From Laguncularia racemosa (Eukaryota; Streptophyta; Magnoliopsida; Myrtales; Combretaceae): 64,000 nt of DNA. The notes below the pieces were generated by a model that was given only the letters and a program-made list of their open reading frames with translations, ran no database searches and was not told the DNA's origin. Every line of letters begins with the position of its first letter. The stretch's first letter is position 1. Location: contig JBBMOL010000021.1 in NCBI GenBank assembly GCA_037954665.1, forward strand, positions 6,138,001 to 6,202,000. The letters are read 5' to 3'. Made by a program: the position numbers and the translations under genes. Shown here one piece after another: positions 35,946 to 47,500 of the stretch.

Positions 35946-36608
35946 TTAGCTATGCTAGCATTTTTTACCAATAATGACATGACATTTGTATAGATAGTGT
36001 AAAAATCAACATTCTTCTTCTTCTTCTCCTTCTTCTTTAAAATAAAATTATTCAAATTCCATCAAACTTCTATAAAATATGTTATCACTATTTTCTTTAT
36101 TTATTTTTCTAATTTACACGTAGAAGGATTTGGATATAGAAATGAGAAAAAACATTCTTAGGAGGTATATCTATGTTGGGGGTGTAATTGTTGACTGATT
36201 CTTCTTTCTTGTTTTCTCAAGCAATGAACTATTAACATAGTCTATATGGTTTCCTCTATTAGTTTTGAAAATTAATGTTTGCTAAAAATTAATTTTTGGT
36301 AGGTTTTTCCTTTGGGTAATGACTAAATCATTCTTTTGGGAATATAGAGTTTCAATTTTTAACCAATTTCTCATAATTTCAATAGTCCTAATTGTACTTT
36401 ATATAAGAAAGATTTATTTTTTAACAATAATTAATATTAGATAGAAGAGAAAGAAGAAGTAAAGAAGAACAAGAACAAAAAGCAAAGAAGAGCAAGATAT
36501 AACATAACAATATGCCACATGGATGTCCAATTTGGCTATTCTACATTAAATAATTTATTTAAACACGTGTCATGTTATTATTGGTTAAAAAATGCCTGCT
36601 TAGCAAAC
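35946..36608. mobile_element. MITE-like element with terminal inverted repeats
   Basis: The ends are about 40 bp inverted repeats. The left end carries GCTAGCATTTTTTACCAATA and ACATGACA, and the right end carries the same in reverse complement (TGTCATGTTATTATTGG...TTAGCA), with a few mismatches. Inside, a CTTCTTCTTC tract on the left is mirrored by an AAGAAGAAG tract on the right. No coding frame. Family and TSD are not resolved. Confidence 0.45.
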
Positions 36609-36945
36609 GGGCATGGGAGGAATTAATTAAGATAGTAATACGAACATTAAATTGTTTGATTGGATGCTAAAATTAGTACCAGAAAAGCTTGTATACCTGA
36701 TTGAAAAATCACTCAAACTTCAAATACCAAATGCAACATATCCTAAGATGGCTCTTAGCCTTTAATATTATAGATGATGTAATCCTTTTGAATTTTTTTT
36801 TTTTAATCTTCTTCTCTTACTTTATCTAATAAGTGGGAAAATAATATACTATCATTTTTCATTTGTTTCGACATCCATTACAACCCCACTTTCCTAACTT
36901 CCCCTCCAATAATATTCTTTCCTTGCAAGTTGGATCCTATACATT

Positions 36946-37012
36946 ACTTGCTCTAGAGGGATGAGTAGAATTAGGAATTACTTGCTCTAGAGGGATGAGT
37001 AGAATAGGAATT
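36946..37012 (+). repeat. 34 bp tandem duplication
   Basis: ACTTGCTCTAGAGGGATGAG plus 14 bases at 36946-36979 is repeated at 36980-37012 with one base missing. The rest of 36609-37310 is AT-rich with nothing recognised. Confidence 0.8.
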
Positions 37013-37310
37013 CAACTAACTTACTGAAAAAGGGTTTTGTACTCAAAGTCACCACCTTAAAGAGTTAACTTCGCTATGATGACATTCAAAAGAATGTGTC
37101 CCTCTAGGCTTATAGTGAATGAGCACATTTGATTCTATCATCCATCAACAATATTGCTTCTTAGAAAAGCTTCTCCATTTTTTTCTTTTATCCCCTTATG
37201 AAAAGACAACTACACTTTTTTAAAGATTTTGAAAATTTTGTGTATATTTTAAAAATTATGGAACATAAAATTATTGCTTAAAAGTTTAGAGAATTTATCT
37301 GTACTTGATC

Positions 37311-39368
37311 AATAATTTTTAGAATATGTTTAAAATTACACCCTTTTATTCATTTTTTAAAACATGAATCTATTTTTCCTTGTCCCTGAAGTAAAAGGTA
37401 AAGAATCACAATAACTACTTGTTACTCTTTTTTTGTTTCTTTCTTCCATCACAAGGACTGGTTATTGAAAATTGGGAAAGCAAGAAAACATTAAGAAAGA
37501 AATAAAGAACAAAAAATAAAATGTAAGGCTAAGGCATTTCACATGAAAGTATAGTTACCAAGGACATGGTGCAACTCTAGCTAGGTAAAGACACTTCTAT
37601 CCTTTCTCTTACATCATTAGTGCAAATTGGATTAGTTGACTAAGGATCTATCCTAACATTCCCATTGCTTTTTTCTTCTTTTTCTTACTATGAATATAAG
37701 TAACTTCCTTGCCTAAAGATACCATATTGCAAAAGATCATTAAGTACATTTTGTTAAATATTGTCTCTCCAGCTTGCTCTGCTTTCTAGTGAGTCTCTAA
37801 TCTATTTTATTTCCATTATATGATAACCATTGTACATTACTCCACTTAATCTAAGGCACCCATAATTGCTTAATGATTGTTAAATATTTGATATTGATTT
37901 CGCATTTTCATATATGTTATTGTTCTTTTGAGAAATTGCACATGAATAGAGTAATCTATTAACATATATACTATTTTATAGAATCATTAAATACATATTG
38001 TAATACATTGATATTACATTATACAATATGATAGAACATAAATGTAGAATTATTCATGAAAAACTAGAATAAAAATAAAATATATATTTATGTTTTTTTC
38101 ATTGTCTTTTATATATTTTTCATATTTTGTTAACGTCATAATTCTTATGGAAATAAAAAACATTCATGTTCAAATATACCATTACTAATTAAAAATTATG
38201 AGAGCCAAACACAATTAGTGATGTCCATGCAGTCATAGACAATAAGAAGAAAATAGATAATGAGAATTTACTGAGTTGGTCCTTCTCAAGTTGATGATCA
38301 ACATCAGTGCACAATATAATACAAGCATCAATGCCAAATAATAATTTTTAGAATATGTTTACAATTATATCCTTTTTATTCATTTTTTAAAACATGAATC
38401 TATTTTTCCTTATCCCTGAAGTGAAAGGTAAAGAATCACAACAACTACTTGTCACTCTTTTTTTGTTTCTTTCTTCCATCACATGGACTTGTTATTGAAA
38501 AGTAGGAAAGTAAGAAAAAATTAAGAAAGAAATAAAAAATAAAAAATAAAATGCAAGGCTAAGGCATTTCACATGAAAGTATAGATACCAAGGAAAAGGT
38601 GTAACTCTAGCTAGGTAAAAACACTTCTATCCTTTCTCTTACATGATTAGTGCAAATTGGATTGGTTGACTAAGGATCTATCTTAACATTCCCATTTCTT
38701 TTTTCTTCCCTTTCTTACTATAAATATGAGTAACTTCCTTACCTAAAGAAACCATATTGCAAAAGATCTTTAAGTACATTTTGTCAAATATTGTCTCTCC
38801 AGCTTGCTCTGCTTTCTAGTGAGTTTCTAATCTATTTTATTTCCATTATATGATAACCACTATACATTACTCCACTTAATCTAAAGTACCCATAATTGCT
38901 TAATGATTGTTAAATATTTGATATTGATTTTGCATTTTCATATATGTTATTGTTCTTTTGAGAAACTGCACATGAATAGAGAAATCTATTAACATATATA
39001 CTATTTTATAGAATCATTAAATACATATTGTAATACATTGATATTACATTATACAATATGATAGAACATAAATGTAGAATTATTCATGAAAAACTAGAAT
39101 AAAAATAACATATATATTTATGTTTTTTTCATTGTCTTTTATATATTTTTCATATTTTGTTAACATCATAATTCTTATGGAAATAAAAAACATTCATCTT
39201 CAAATATACCACTACTAATTAAAAATTATGAGAGCCAAACACAAATAGTGATGTCCATGCTATCATTGACAATATGAAGAAGATAGATAATGAGAATTTA
39301 CTGAGTTGGTCCTTCTTAAGATGATGATCAACATTAGTGCATGATATAATACAAGCATCATTGCCAAA
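37311..39368 (+). repeat. 1,029 bp tandem duplication, two copies
   Basis: Copy 1 (37311-38339) and copy 2 (38340-39368) are adjacent, in the same orientation and collinear. Anchors are AATAATTTTTAGAATATG (37311, 38340), GACTAAGGATCTATC, CTCCAGCTTGCTCTGC, and CAAGCATCA(A/T)TGCCAAATA at each end. Differences are scattered substitutions of a few percent. No frame of note; function unknown. It ends about 1.7 kb upstream of the RDR1 start. Confidence 0.92.
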
Positions 39369-39369
39369 T

Positions 39370-41045
39370 AATATTTCATAAAACACATTAGACCTCGTAA
39401 AATTATTATATTTTGTAAAATTTCCTTATTTTCACTTAAAACGTAAATGGGCTATATTTGAACAAATGTTTAAATTCACAGAACTATTTTTTTTTTCTAT
39501 GGAATTACTATATTTAATGTAATTACAATTTGTGCCACATAATTTTACTCAAATTTGCAATTTCCCTGTTGTTCATAAAAAAAAAAAATAGATCCATAAC
39601 TTTTCTTCAAAAATATCATGTAAGTACTTAAGTTTATAAGTCTTATTTGAGGATAAATGCACTGCGCTTTCAAATTTTGATAATTTATCATTTGAACTTT
39701 TATTTTTTTTTCTAATTTAATGTTTGCAATTTTAATTTGGTTACAATTTAGTATATTTAGACATTATATTGCAATCCAAATTCAAAGTATAGACACAAAA
39801 TTGTAACAATTAAAAAGCACAAGTATTAAATTGCAAAAAATAAAAAGTTTGGACACTAAATTATCAAACTTTGAAAAATAGTCACTTGTGGTACAGTTAT
39901 CTACCTTTTTTGTAATTTTGTTAACCACCTTAGAAAAAATATAATGAGACTCATAGGTCATAATTCATCTATACATGGTAAGTTTACTAAATTTACTTCA
40001 TATCGTTTATTAGTTCTGATAAAACTATTATAAGTCATAATTTTATTTAGAATTCGTAATTTGATTATAGACTTTATAAAAAAAATCATGCAAAAGTTCA
40101 TAAACATTACATGTTCATTACTTCTACTTTGTAGTTCATATATTTTCTTTGGTGCTGATAATTATACTAAATCGTTAATATAAGTACATATTCTCATAAT
40201 TTAACGCACCGATGAAACATATTATGTTCTTTATCAAACTAATATGTAGTTACTAGTAACAAAATCATTTTCTTTCAAAAATCAATAGTAACATTGTAAC
40301 ACACCATCTATCATATTAGAAAAACTACTATAAGTAGTTACAAAAATTATCATGTGTTAACTTTTATTTTTTTTTAGCTTGTCCATTACTAATGAAGATT
40401 CATGATTTCCTTTTATTTGCCATCTTTACCCTTCTAAAGTGTAGTTTCCTCTAATTCCTCTTTTATTTAAATATAAAGAAAAGAAAACTATTTCCATCCA
40501 TTTTATTATCTACTTACTTCTCCCAATTTTCCACATGATTAATCCAATAGAGTAAGAAGAAAATTGCTCTTCCAAAAAATTTTAAGAACAATAGTATCCA
40601 TTCGGGTTGTTACTCAAATTGCAACTTTTAACTTTGCTTATTAGGTATGCAAAAGAGTTGAATTGACATGATATAATATTAATATTTATCCCTATTTGAA
40701 ACTCAAAGCCAGAGCTCGAGTTAGAGTTTACAATTTTATATCCCTCCTCAACTTGAATCGGCATTACCGAAGCTTGAGCTCTATTTAGTTAAGCTTATTT
40801 TGACTCATTGATTTAAAATGATATCTATCTAGTCAAACTCAACTCCTTTGATTTTGGATGTTGACATCGAAACTCAATTCAAGTTCAACTCACATTTATG
40901 CTTTACTTGATCTTGTAAAGACTTGCAAGCTCCATGATCTGAACCCAATAAGCTACTCAAATTATACTCTTCTTCATATTACAAATAACACTTTTCTGTT
41001 CAATGAAATCATGTTGTATGCTTCTGTCAAGTGCCTTAAGGTACC
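39370..41045 (+). promoter_or_regulatory. RDR1 upstream region
   Basis: This noncoding AT-rich region lies before the RDR1 ATG. Two TTGAC cores (W-box type) occur at about 40800 and 40860; RDR1 genes are known to respond to salicylate and infection, but such short cores are weak evidence. At 40680-40900, AACTC-AAGTT-GAGCTC type repeats suggest a decayed small transposon. No clear TATA box was found. Confidence 0.3.
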
Positions 41046-41561
41046 ATGGCCAAGACTGTTGGGATATATGGATTCCCTTCAACAATATCTGTAGAAAACA
41101 TCAGACAATTTCTGGAGCAATTAGTAGGTCCGACAGCCATTTATGCAATAGAAGTTGGACAACCTCGAACCGGAGATCCCAGAACAAATGCTAGAGTTCA
41201 ATTCACTACTGACGAAAATGCCAAACTCATTATTTCTCTATCCAAGTCCCGTCTTTGGTTTGGTGATTCATACTTGAAGGCTATGGAAATTGAACATGAC
41301 ATCATACTACAACCAAGAACTTTCATTCACGAGATGGCTAATATAACAATACATTTTGGATGTCCATTGTCTAGACAGAAGTTTTTTGTCCTATGGATAA
41401 ACTGGAATGTTAGTGTGAAATTCGGATTCGATTTGAGAAAGCTGTATTTCTTTCTGTCACATAATGATGTAGATTATAAGCTTGAACTCTCCTATGAAAA
41501 CATTTGGCAGATTACGCAACATCGTTCGCACTTTCAGGATCGGAATTTTCTTGTCATTCAG
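41046..41561 (+). CDS. RDR1: RDR1 exon 1: N-terminal RNA-binding-like domain
   Basis: 172 complete codons ending FLVIQ, with the donor CAG|GTTTTG. It holds the RRM-like N-terminal fold of RDR1 (VGIYGFPSTISVENIRQFLEQ, ARVQFTT) and the YKLELSYENIWQI segment. No stop or frameshift. Confidence 0.92.
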
Positions 41562-44500
41562 GTTTTGCTTTTCAACCTTTTTGTCCATGATGTTATGTTG
41601 TTTTCTATTTTTAACTATTTTCTAAGGTTCTTATTTTATTTTATTTTCTAACTAGTTATTGGGCGCTCCGCGAATATATAGAAAGGTTCCTTCCGTTACA
41701 AGTTACTATAACGAAGCCGTCGAGGAGCAATGGATCAGGGAGACTGATTTTACAGAGAATAGTTGTATAGGGCAGTCATCTGCAATATGCTTGGAACTTC
41801 CGTATGGTAATAAGCTTCCTGATTTAAAACAATATATGGCTTGTTATGAAGAATATACTGGCCAGTATGTCCTGGAAAGTGGCTCTCCTTATTCTTCCTC
41901 TTCTTCAAATCTTGCTCCAATTGTGTGTCCACCCGACGGAATCAAGTTGCCGTACAAACTATTGTTTAAAGTGAATTCTTTGGTTCAGCATGGTTTTCTT
42001 GCAGGGCCATCACTCGATGTCGAATTCTTTCAGTTGGTAGATCCAAAGAGAGTGAGCATGCCTGTTGTAGGAATACAGGATGCCCTAGAGAAAATGGGTC
42101 GGTTACGCGATTGTTGCTATGAACCTGCCCAATGGCTACAAAAGGAGTATCAGAAGTATCTAACTCTTCAGAAATGTCCTTCACCGCCATCTATTTCCTT
42201 AGATGATGGTTTGGTTTATGCTCACAGGGCTCAAGTAACCCCATCGAGAGTATACTTCCGTGGTCCAGAAATTATTGTTTCCAATCGTGTGTTGCGCAAT
42301 TTTGTAGGGGATCTTGATAACTTTCTCCGCGTTTCTTTTGTTGATGAGGGATTAGACAAACTATTCTCCACGGATTTATCACCACGAACATCTACTGAAA
42401 CGAGAAGTGGAATTTATCAGAGGATCCTCTCTACATTGAGAAATGGAATTGTTATCGCTGATAAGAAGTTTGAATTTCTTGCCTTCTCTGCCAGTCAGCT
42501 ACAGGAAAACTCTGTTTGGATGTTTGCATCCAGGGAGGGTCTTACTGCTGCAGACATAAGAGAATGGATGGGGGATTTCCGTCAAATAAGAAATGTTGCA
42601 AAGTATGCTGCTAGACTTGGCCAATCTTTTGGATCATCAAGAGAAACTCTAACTGTTGAAAGGCATGAAGTTGAACTGATACCTGATATCAAAACTGTAA
42701 CAGATGGAGTCGGATATGTTTTCTCAGACGGAACTAGGAAAATATCTTCTGATCTAACTATTGAAAGGCATGAAGTTGAACTGATACCTGATATCGAAAC
42801 TGTAACAGATGGAGTCAAATATGTTTTCTCTGATGGAATTGGGAAAATATCTTCTGATTTTGCCATGAAAGTGGCAAAGAAATGTGGCTTTATTAATTCC
42901 CATCCCTCTGCATTTCAAATTCGATATGGTGGGTTCAAAGGTGTTGTTGCAGTTGATCCAACATCATCCATGAAACTATCCTTGAGAGAGAGCATGCTGA
43001 AGTATGAATCCTCTAATATAAAATTGGATGTTCTAACATGGTCAAAGTACCAACCATGCTTTCTTAATCGACAATTGATTACTCTTTTGTCCACCCTTGG
43101 GGTTGAGGATCATATCTTTGAAAGGAAGCAGAGGGAGGGACTAGCAGAATTGAACGCGCTTTTAAGTGATCGTTTAAAGGCACAGCAGGCTCTGGGGCTT
43201 ATATCTCCTAGAGAGATCAGGCAAATGCTTAAAGAAATGTTATCATGCGGTTATGAACCTGATTCAGAGCCATTTCTCTCAATGATGCTGCGCACTTTCT
43301 ATGCATCAAGGTTGCTTGAATTGCGTACTAGATCACGCATTTTTATTTCAAAGGGAAGATCCATGATAGGGTGTTTAGATGAAACGAGAACTTTAAGTTA
43401 TGGTCAAGTATTTGTGCAAATTTCTCGTGCTCAGAGCATGCAAGATGATAAGAACTCCTTGCTAAAGGTCCGAAAGGCTGGTTCAGGCCGTGACAACTAT
43501 GTACTTCGAGGAAGGGTACTGGTTGCCAAGAATCCTTGCTTGCACCCTGGAGACCTGCGCATATTAAAGGCAATTGATGTTCCAGCTTTGCACCACATGG
43601 TCGACTGTGTTGTTTTTCCGCAACAAGGAAATAGGTAATAAGTCTCGTAAATGATACTTCCTACTTCTTATACATCTACAGTGCAAGATCATAAATGCTT
43701 CAGGGAATGGAGAAAAACAACTAATCAATAGTACGGGTTTTGATTTTTCATCACTAGGCTCAAGTCCATGTTCAAATGTACACAATGTTTTGGCTTTTTT
43801 ATCTGTTGTTATTAAATTCAACATCGTGAACATTATCCTAATACTATTTATACATCTCAGGCCTCATCCGAATGAATGTTCGGGAAGCGATTTGGATGGC
43901 GATATCTATTTCGTCTCTTGGGATCGTGATCTACTTCCTCCAAAGCAAATGTGTGCCATGGATTATACCCCAGCACAAGTTACAACCCTGGATCATGATG
44001 TCACAATTGAGGTATGTGTTATGTGTAGTTCAAGTAGGGACGGGAACATAGTATTAATATTTAGGTGTTGAAAAAATGCATGATAGGTTTCCGGAAAGAA
44101 ATTTCAACTCTTATTTGTTCCTCGAACTTTCCTAAACAATGTGTTTACATAAGTAGTGTCACACTGCAAATGGTGGTCCGAAAGTTTTAATTAAAAGTTA
44201 TTACATTACATGTATACCTATCACATGATAATTGCTTTGTGAGTCAAAGGTCTAATTTTTTTTTTAAAAAAAATTAATTGATTACAATTAGTCATATTAC
44301 ATATACTTATATAATAATAAAATAACTATGAATTCTCATATTATACTGTCGATCAAGAATGCAGAGAATTGAAATCCTCTATCAAAACAATAAAACGGAA
44401 GAATATATCAAAGTTTTACAAATTCTATTTCTACATTAGGTTTCTAAGAATAAGATTTCAACTAAATAATCTATTAGGACACATCTTACTCCATCAGTCT

Positions 44501-47500
44501 TCACCTCAATATCTTTTGTCACATCATATTGTATCTCATCCCAAAATTTTATAATTTTTCTTGTGAAATAGTTTATGGAGTGAACACACACTATGGCTCA
44601 ATGAGATGAGAGTACAATGCTCTCATTACTACACACATATAAGCAATTTGAATCAAGTTTTCGACCATATGCTATGTATGAACAATCATGTACAATACAA
44701 CATCACACACGATCTTCAAGTAAGTAATGTAAGGTCTAGGGCTTAATGCTCCCTTAGCCTTAGGTTGAGGATTGACATAACCATCAATGCTTGGATATTT
44801 GATCTTGCTTAATTCTTATTTTCTCACTTAGTTAATTATCTTTAGTCTATTAAGTCTTAAGCTTTAGGTGCCTTAAATGCACATGGAGTACACAAACCCT
44901 CAAAGGCTAGCAAGCCTCAAGTCACTTAATTTGCCAATGGCAAACCAATAATCCTTAAATGATTACTTCTTGCATTTTTTATAGCAATAACGACTTTCAA
45001 CACAATACAATGTCCTGTGCAATGCATGTTGGATTTTATATTAGCTTAATATTATTATGTCAATATAGTTTTTAGCGACCAATCAGATAAAATAAATCAG
45101 CTAAGACAAACCAATCATAAAGAAGTAAGGTTTCACAATAAATCAATATACAAAGCTAAATCAACGATAATATATTACAACCAAATTTCATCAACCATTC
45201 AATCACTCAAGCTATCAAACATCAAGTATTCACTTCTATGTCAAAATGGAAACAACTAAATATCACACCATGTCAAGACATTCTCGATTCACTATAATCT
45301 AATTTAATTGGCACTTCAACTCATGATCACCAATATGCACCAAATAGTCATCAACCACAAATGCTAAATACACATCATCATCAATCACATTTCAATTCTT
45401 GACTTCATTATTATATTCTAACAACTTGTTGTTATTGTTATTATTATTATTATTCTAGCAAGTGAAATAGGTAAATAATCCCACATCTTATATTAAATTA
45501 TACCTATATGTTAATCCTAGATCCCCATATACTCTAGCTATATTTTATACATAAGCTCATTGGTTTAAGGAGAATATATTTTGTATACATATAAATGTGG
45601 CCAAGGAGATTTCAGTTAAGAAAAGAAGAAAAGAAAACAAAAAGAAGAGAAGAAAAAAAAAAATAGGTGAGCTTGTCTCTTATTTTCCTTATCATCTTTT
45701 TAGAGATAGTGATCACAAGTATAAAAATAATAAACTTCATAATCATATTAAGTTTATGTTTATTCAACAATTATGTATGCACTCATTGGATAAGAAAGAA
45801 AGAAAAGGAAAATGAAAAGAAAAGAAAAGAAATGGTTAGAAGAAAGTAAAAAGAAGAAAGGAAAGGAAAGGAAAGGAGAGAGAATGAATAGAAGAGAAGA
45901 AAAGGAAATGGAAGAAAAGAAGAATTTTTTTTATGGGTAAGCTAGTACTTTACATTAATACATACGTTTATAACATATTTTCATACCAAATTCATCCCGC
46001 AACTTTGAATATCACATTACAAAACAAATATATCCATCAAACACGGAACAATCACAAGTATTGTAGTAACTCATAGAGTTTCCTACTCACTTTGATTTCT
46101 TAGTTTTAAAACTCAAAATAAACCTCAATAAGTTATGTAAATTCATGTCTTTTACTTAGTAATAAAAGAATAACAAAATTTAAATTAATTCTAATAGCCA
46201 AACTCACCAAAACTTAGAATAAAAATCAAGTTTACAAATTGTTTAGTTCGTATAATTTAACTGAAAATTTGACTTTAATATTTACTTCGTAAGTATGGTC
46301 TTGATGCAAATTACTCCCTCCAAAGATGGTAATGGCGCTTATGGTTTTTTATTCAAAGTTAGTACAAAAAAGTCATAGATTTTTAAAGTTTTAGGGGAAG
46401 TTTTGTTTTCAAGCTAGAGAAAGAAGAAAGAGAAGAAGGAAAGGAAGAAAGAAAGAAAGAAAAGGAAGAAAGAAAAATTGAAGGAAAAGGTTGATGAAGG
46501 AGAAGAAAGAGAATGAGGAGAAAGAGAAATAGAGAGACTTGAGTGTGAAAATATCTATTTATGAGTTCAATTAACATGTATATCAATAATTTTATTATAT
46601 TATCTAAATTATAATATTTTTATATGAAAACTTATAAGTAAGTTAAATAAAATATTTCGAGTATAAGTACACTAAAAAATCCTACTTAACTATCCTAAAC
46701 CTAAAATTTTAATTCTTATTTCTTATTTGTTATAATTACCTAATGGGCATTTTAAAGTCTATTTTATTTGTTATAAGATTTCCAAAGTAGTGTTAATATA
46801 TTATAAATAATCATTGTCAATCTTTTCGAAATTTTTTCCATTATGAAATTTATTCTTGAAACTTCACTAATTTTAAATGTGTTGGAATTAAAGTTTTATA
46901 TTGATGATTGTACTATTATATCATAACTTTATATATAATTATTTTATTTTATAGTCAGTTTCGATTGTCATTATGACTCATGGCACTCCTATAATCCTAT
47001 AGTCCTATTAGTTGTACTCATATTTAATATTCATAGTTAAGCCAACATTGTTAATATGGTCATCCTCTATTGATGTATAAAAGGAATTTTTTTTTAAACC
47101 TTAAAATTTATTATCATTGTCTATGTTAATATAATCATAAATACCTTGAAAAGTACAATTTTACACAGATATGTTAGTAGAAGTGCTTTGAAAGGTCTTT
47201 AAGTTAGATATCACAACAAAATATGTAGTTATAGTTTGAAATTAAATTACCCTTTTTACATGGTGTACTTTTTTGTAAATAATATAGGTTTATATACATA
47301 TCAATATAGAATACATACTTATAATTATAGATGTATATAGTATAGAATCTTTTGAAAACATTAAACCAAGTATTAGGTTATTATTGTGTAGTTATATAAC
47401 TTATATTTGTAGGTTCTAAAATTTATTAGACTAAATATTAAACTCATTGATTTATTTATTTTTGTGCATTTTCTTTGTATCAATATATTAAAGTGACTTA

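Noticed and set aside
42649..42858. RDR1 duplication as a simple assembly stutter
   Set aside because: The copies differ at eight positions with amino-acid changes, so they are distinct sequences and not a repeated read.
45597..46586. Lys/Arg-rich and Phe/Leu-rich frames in RDR1 intron 3
   Set aside because: Purine-rich low-complexity sequence of repeat copy B; not exons, since exon 3 joins exon 4 directly in the RDR1 reading.
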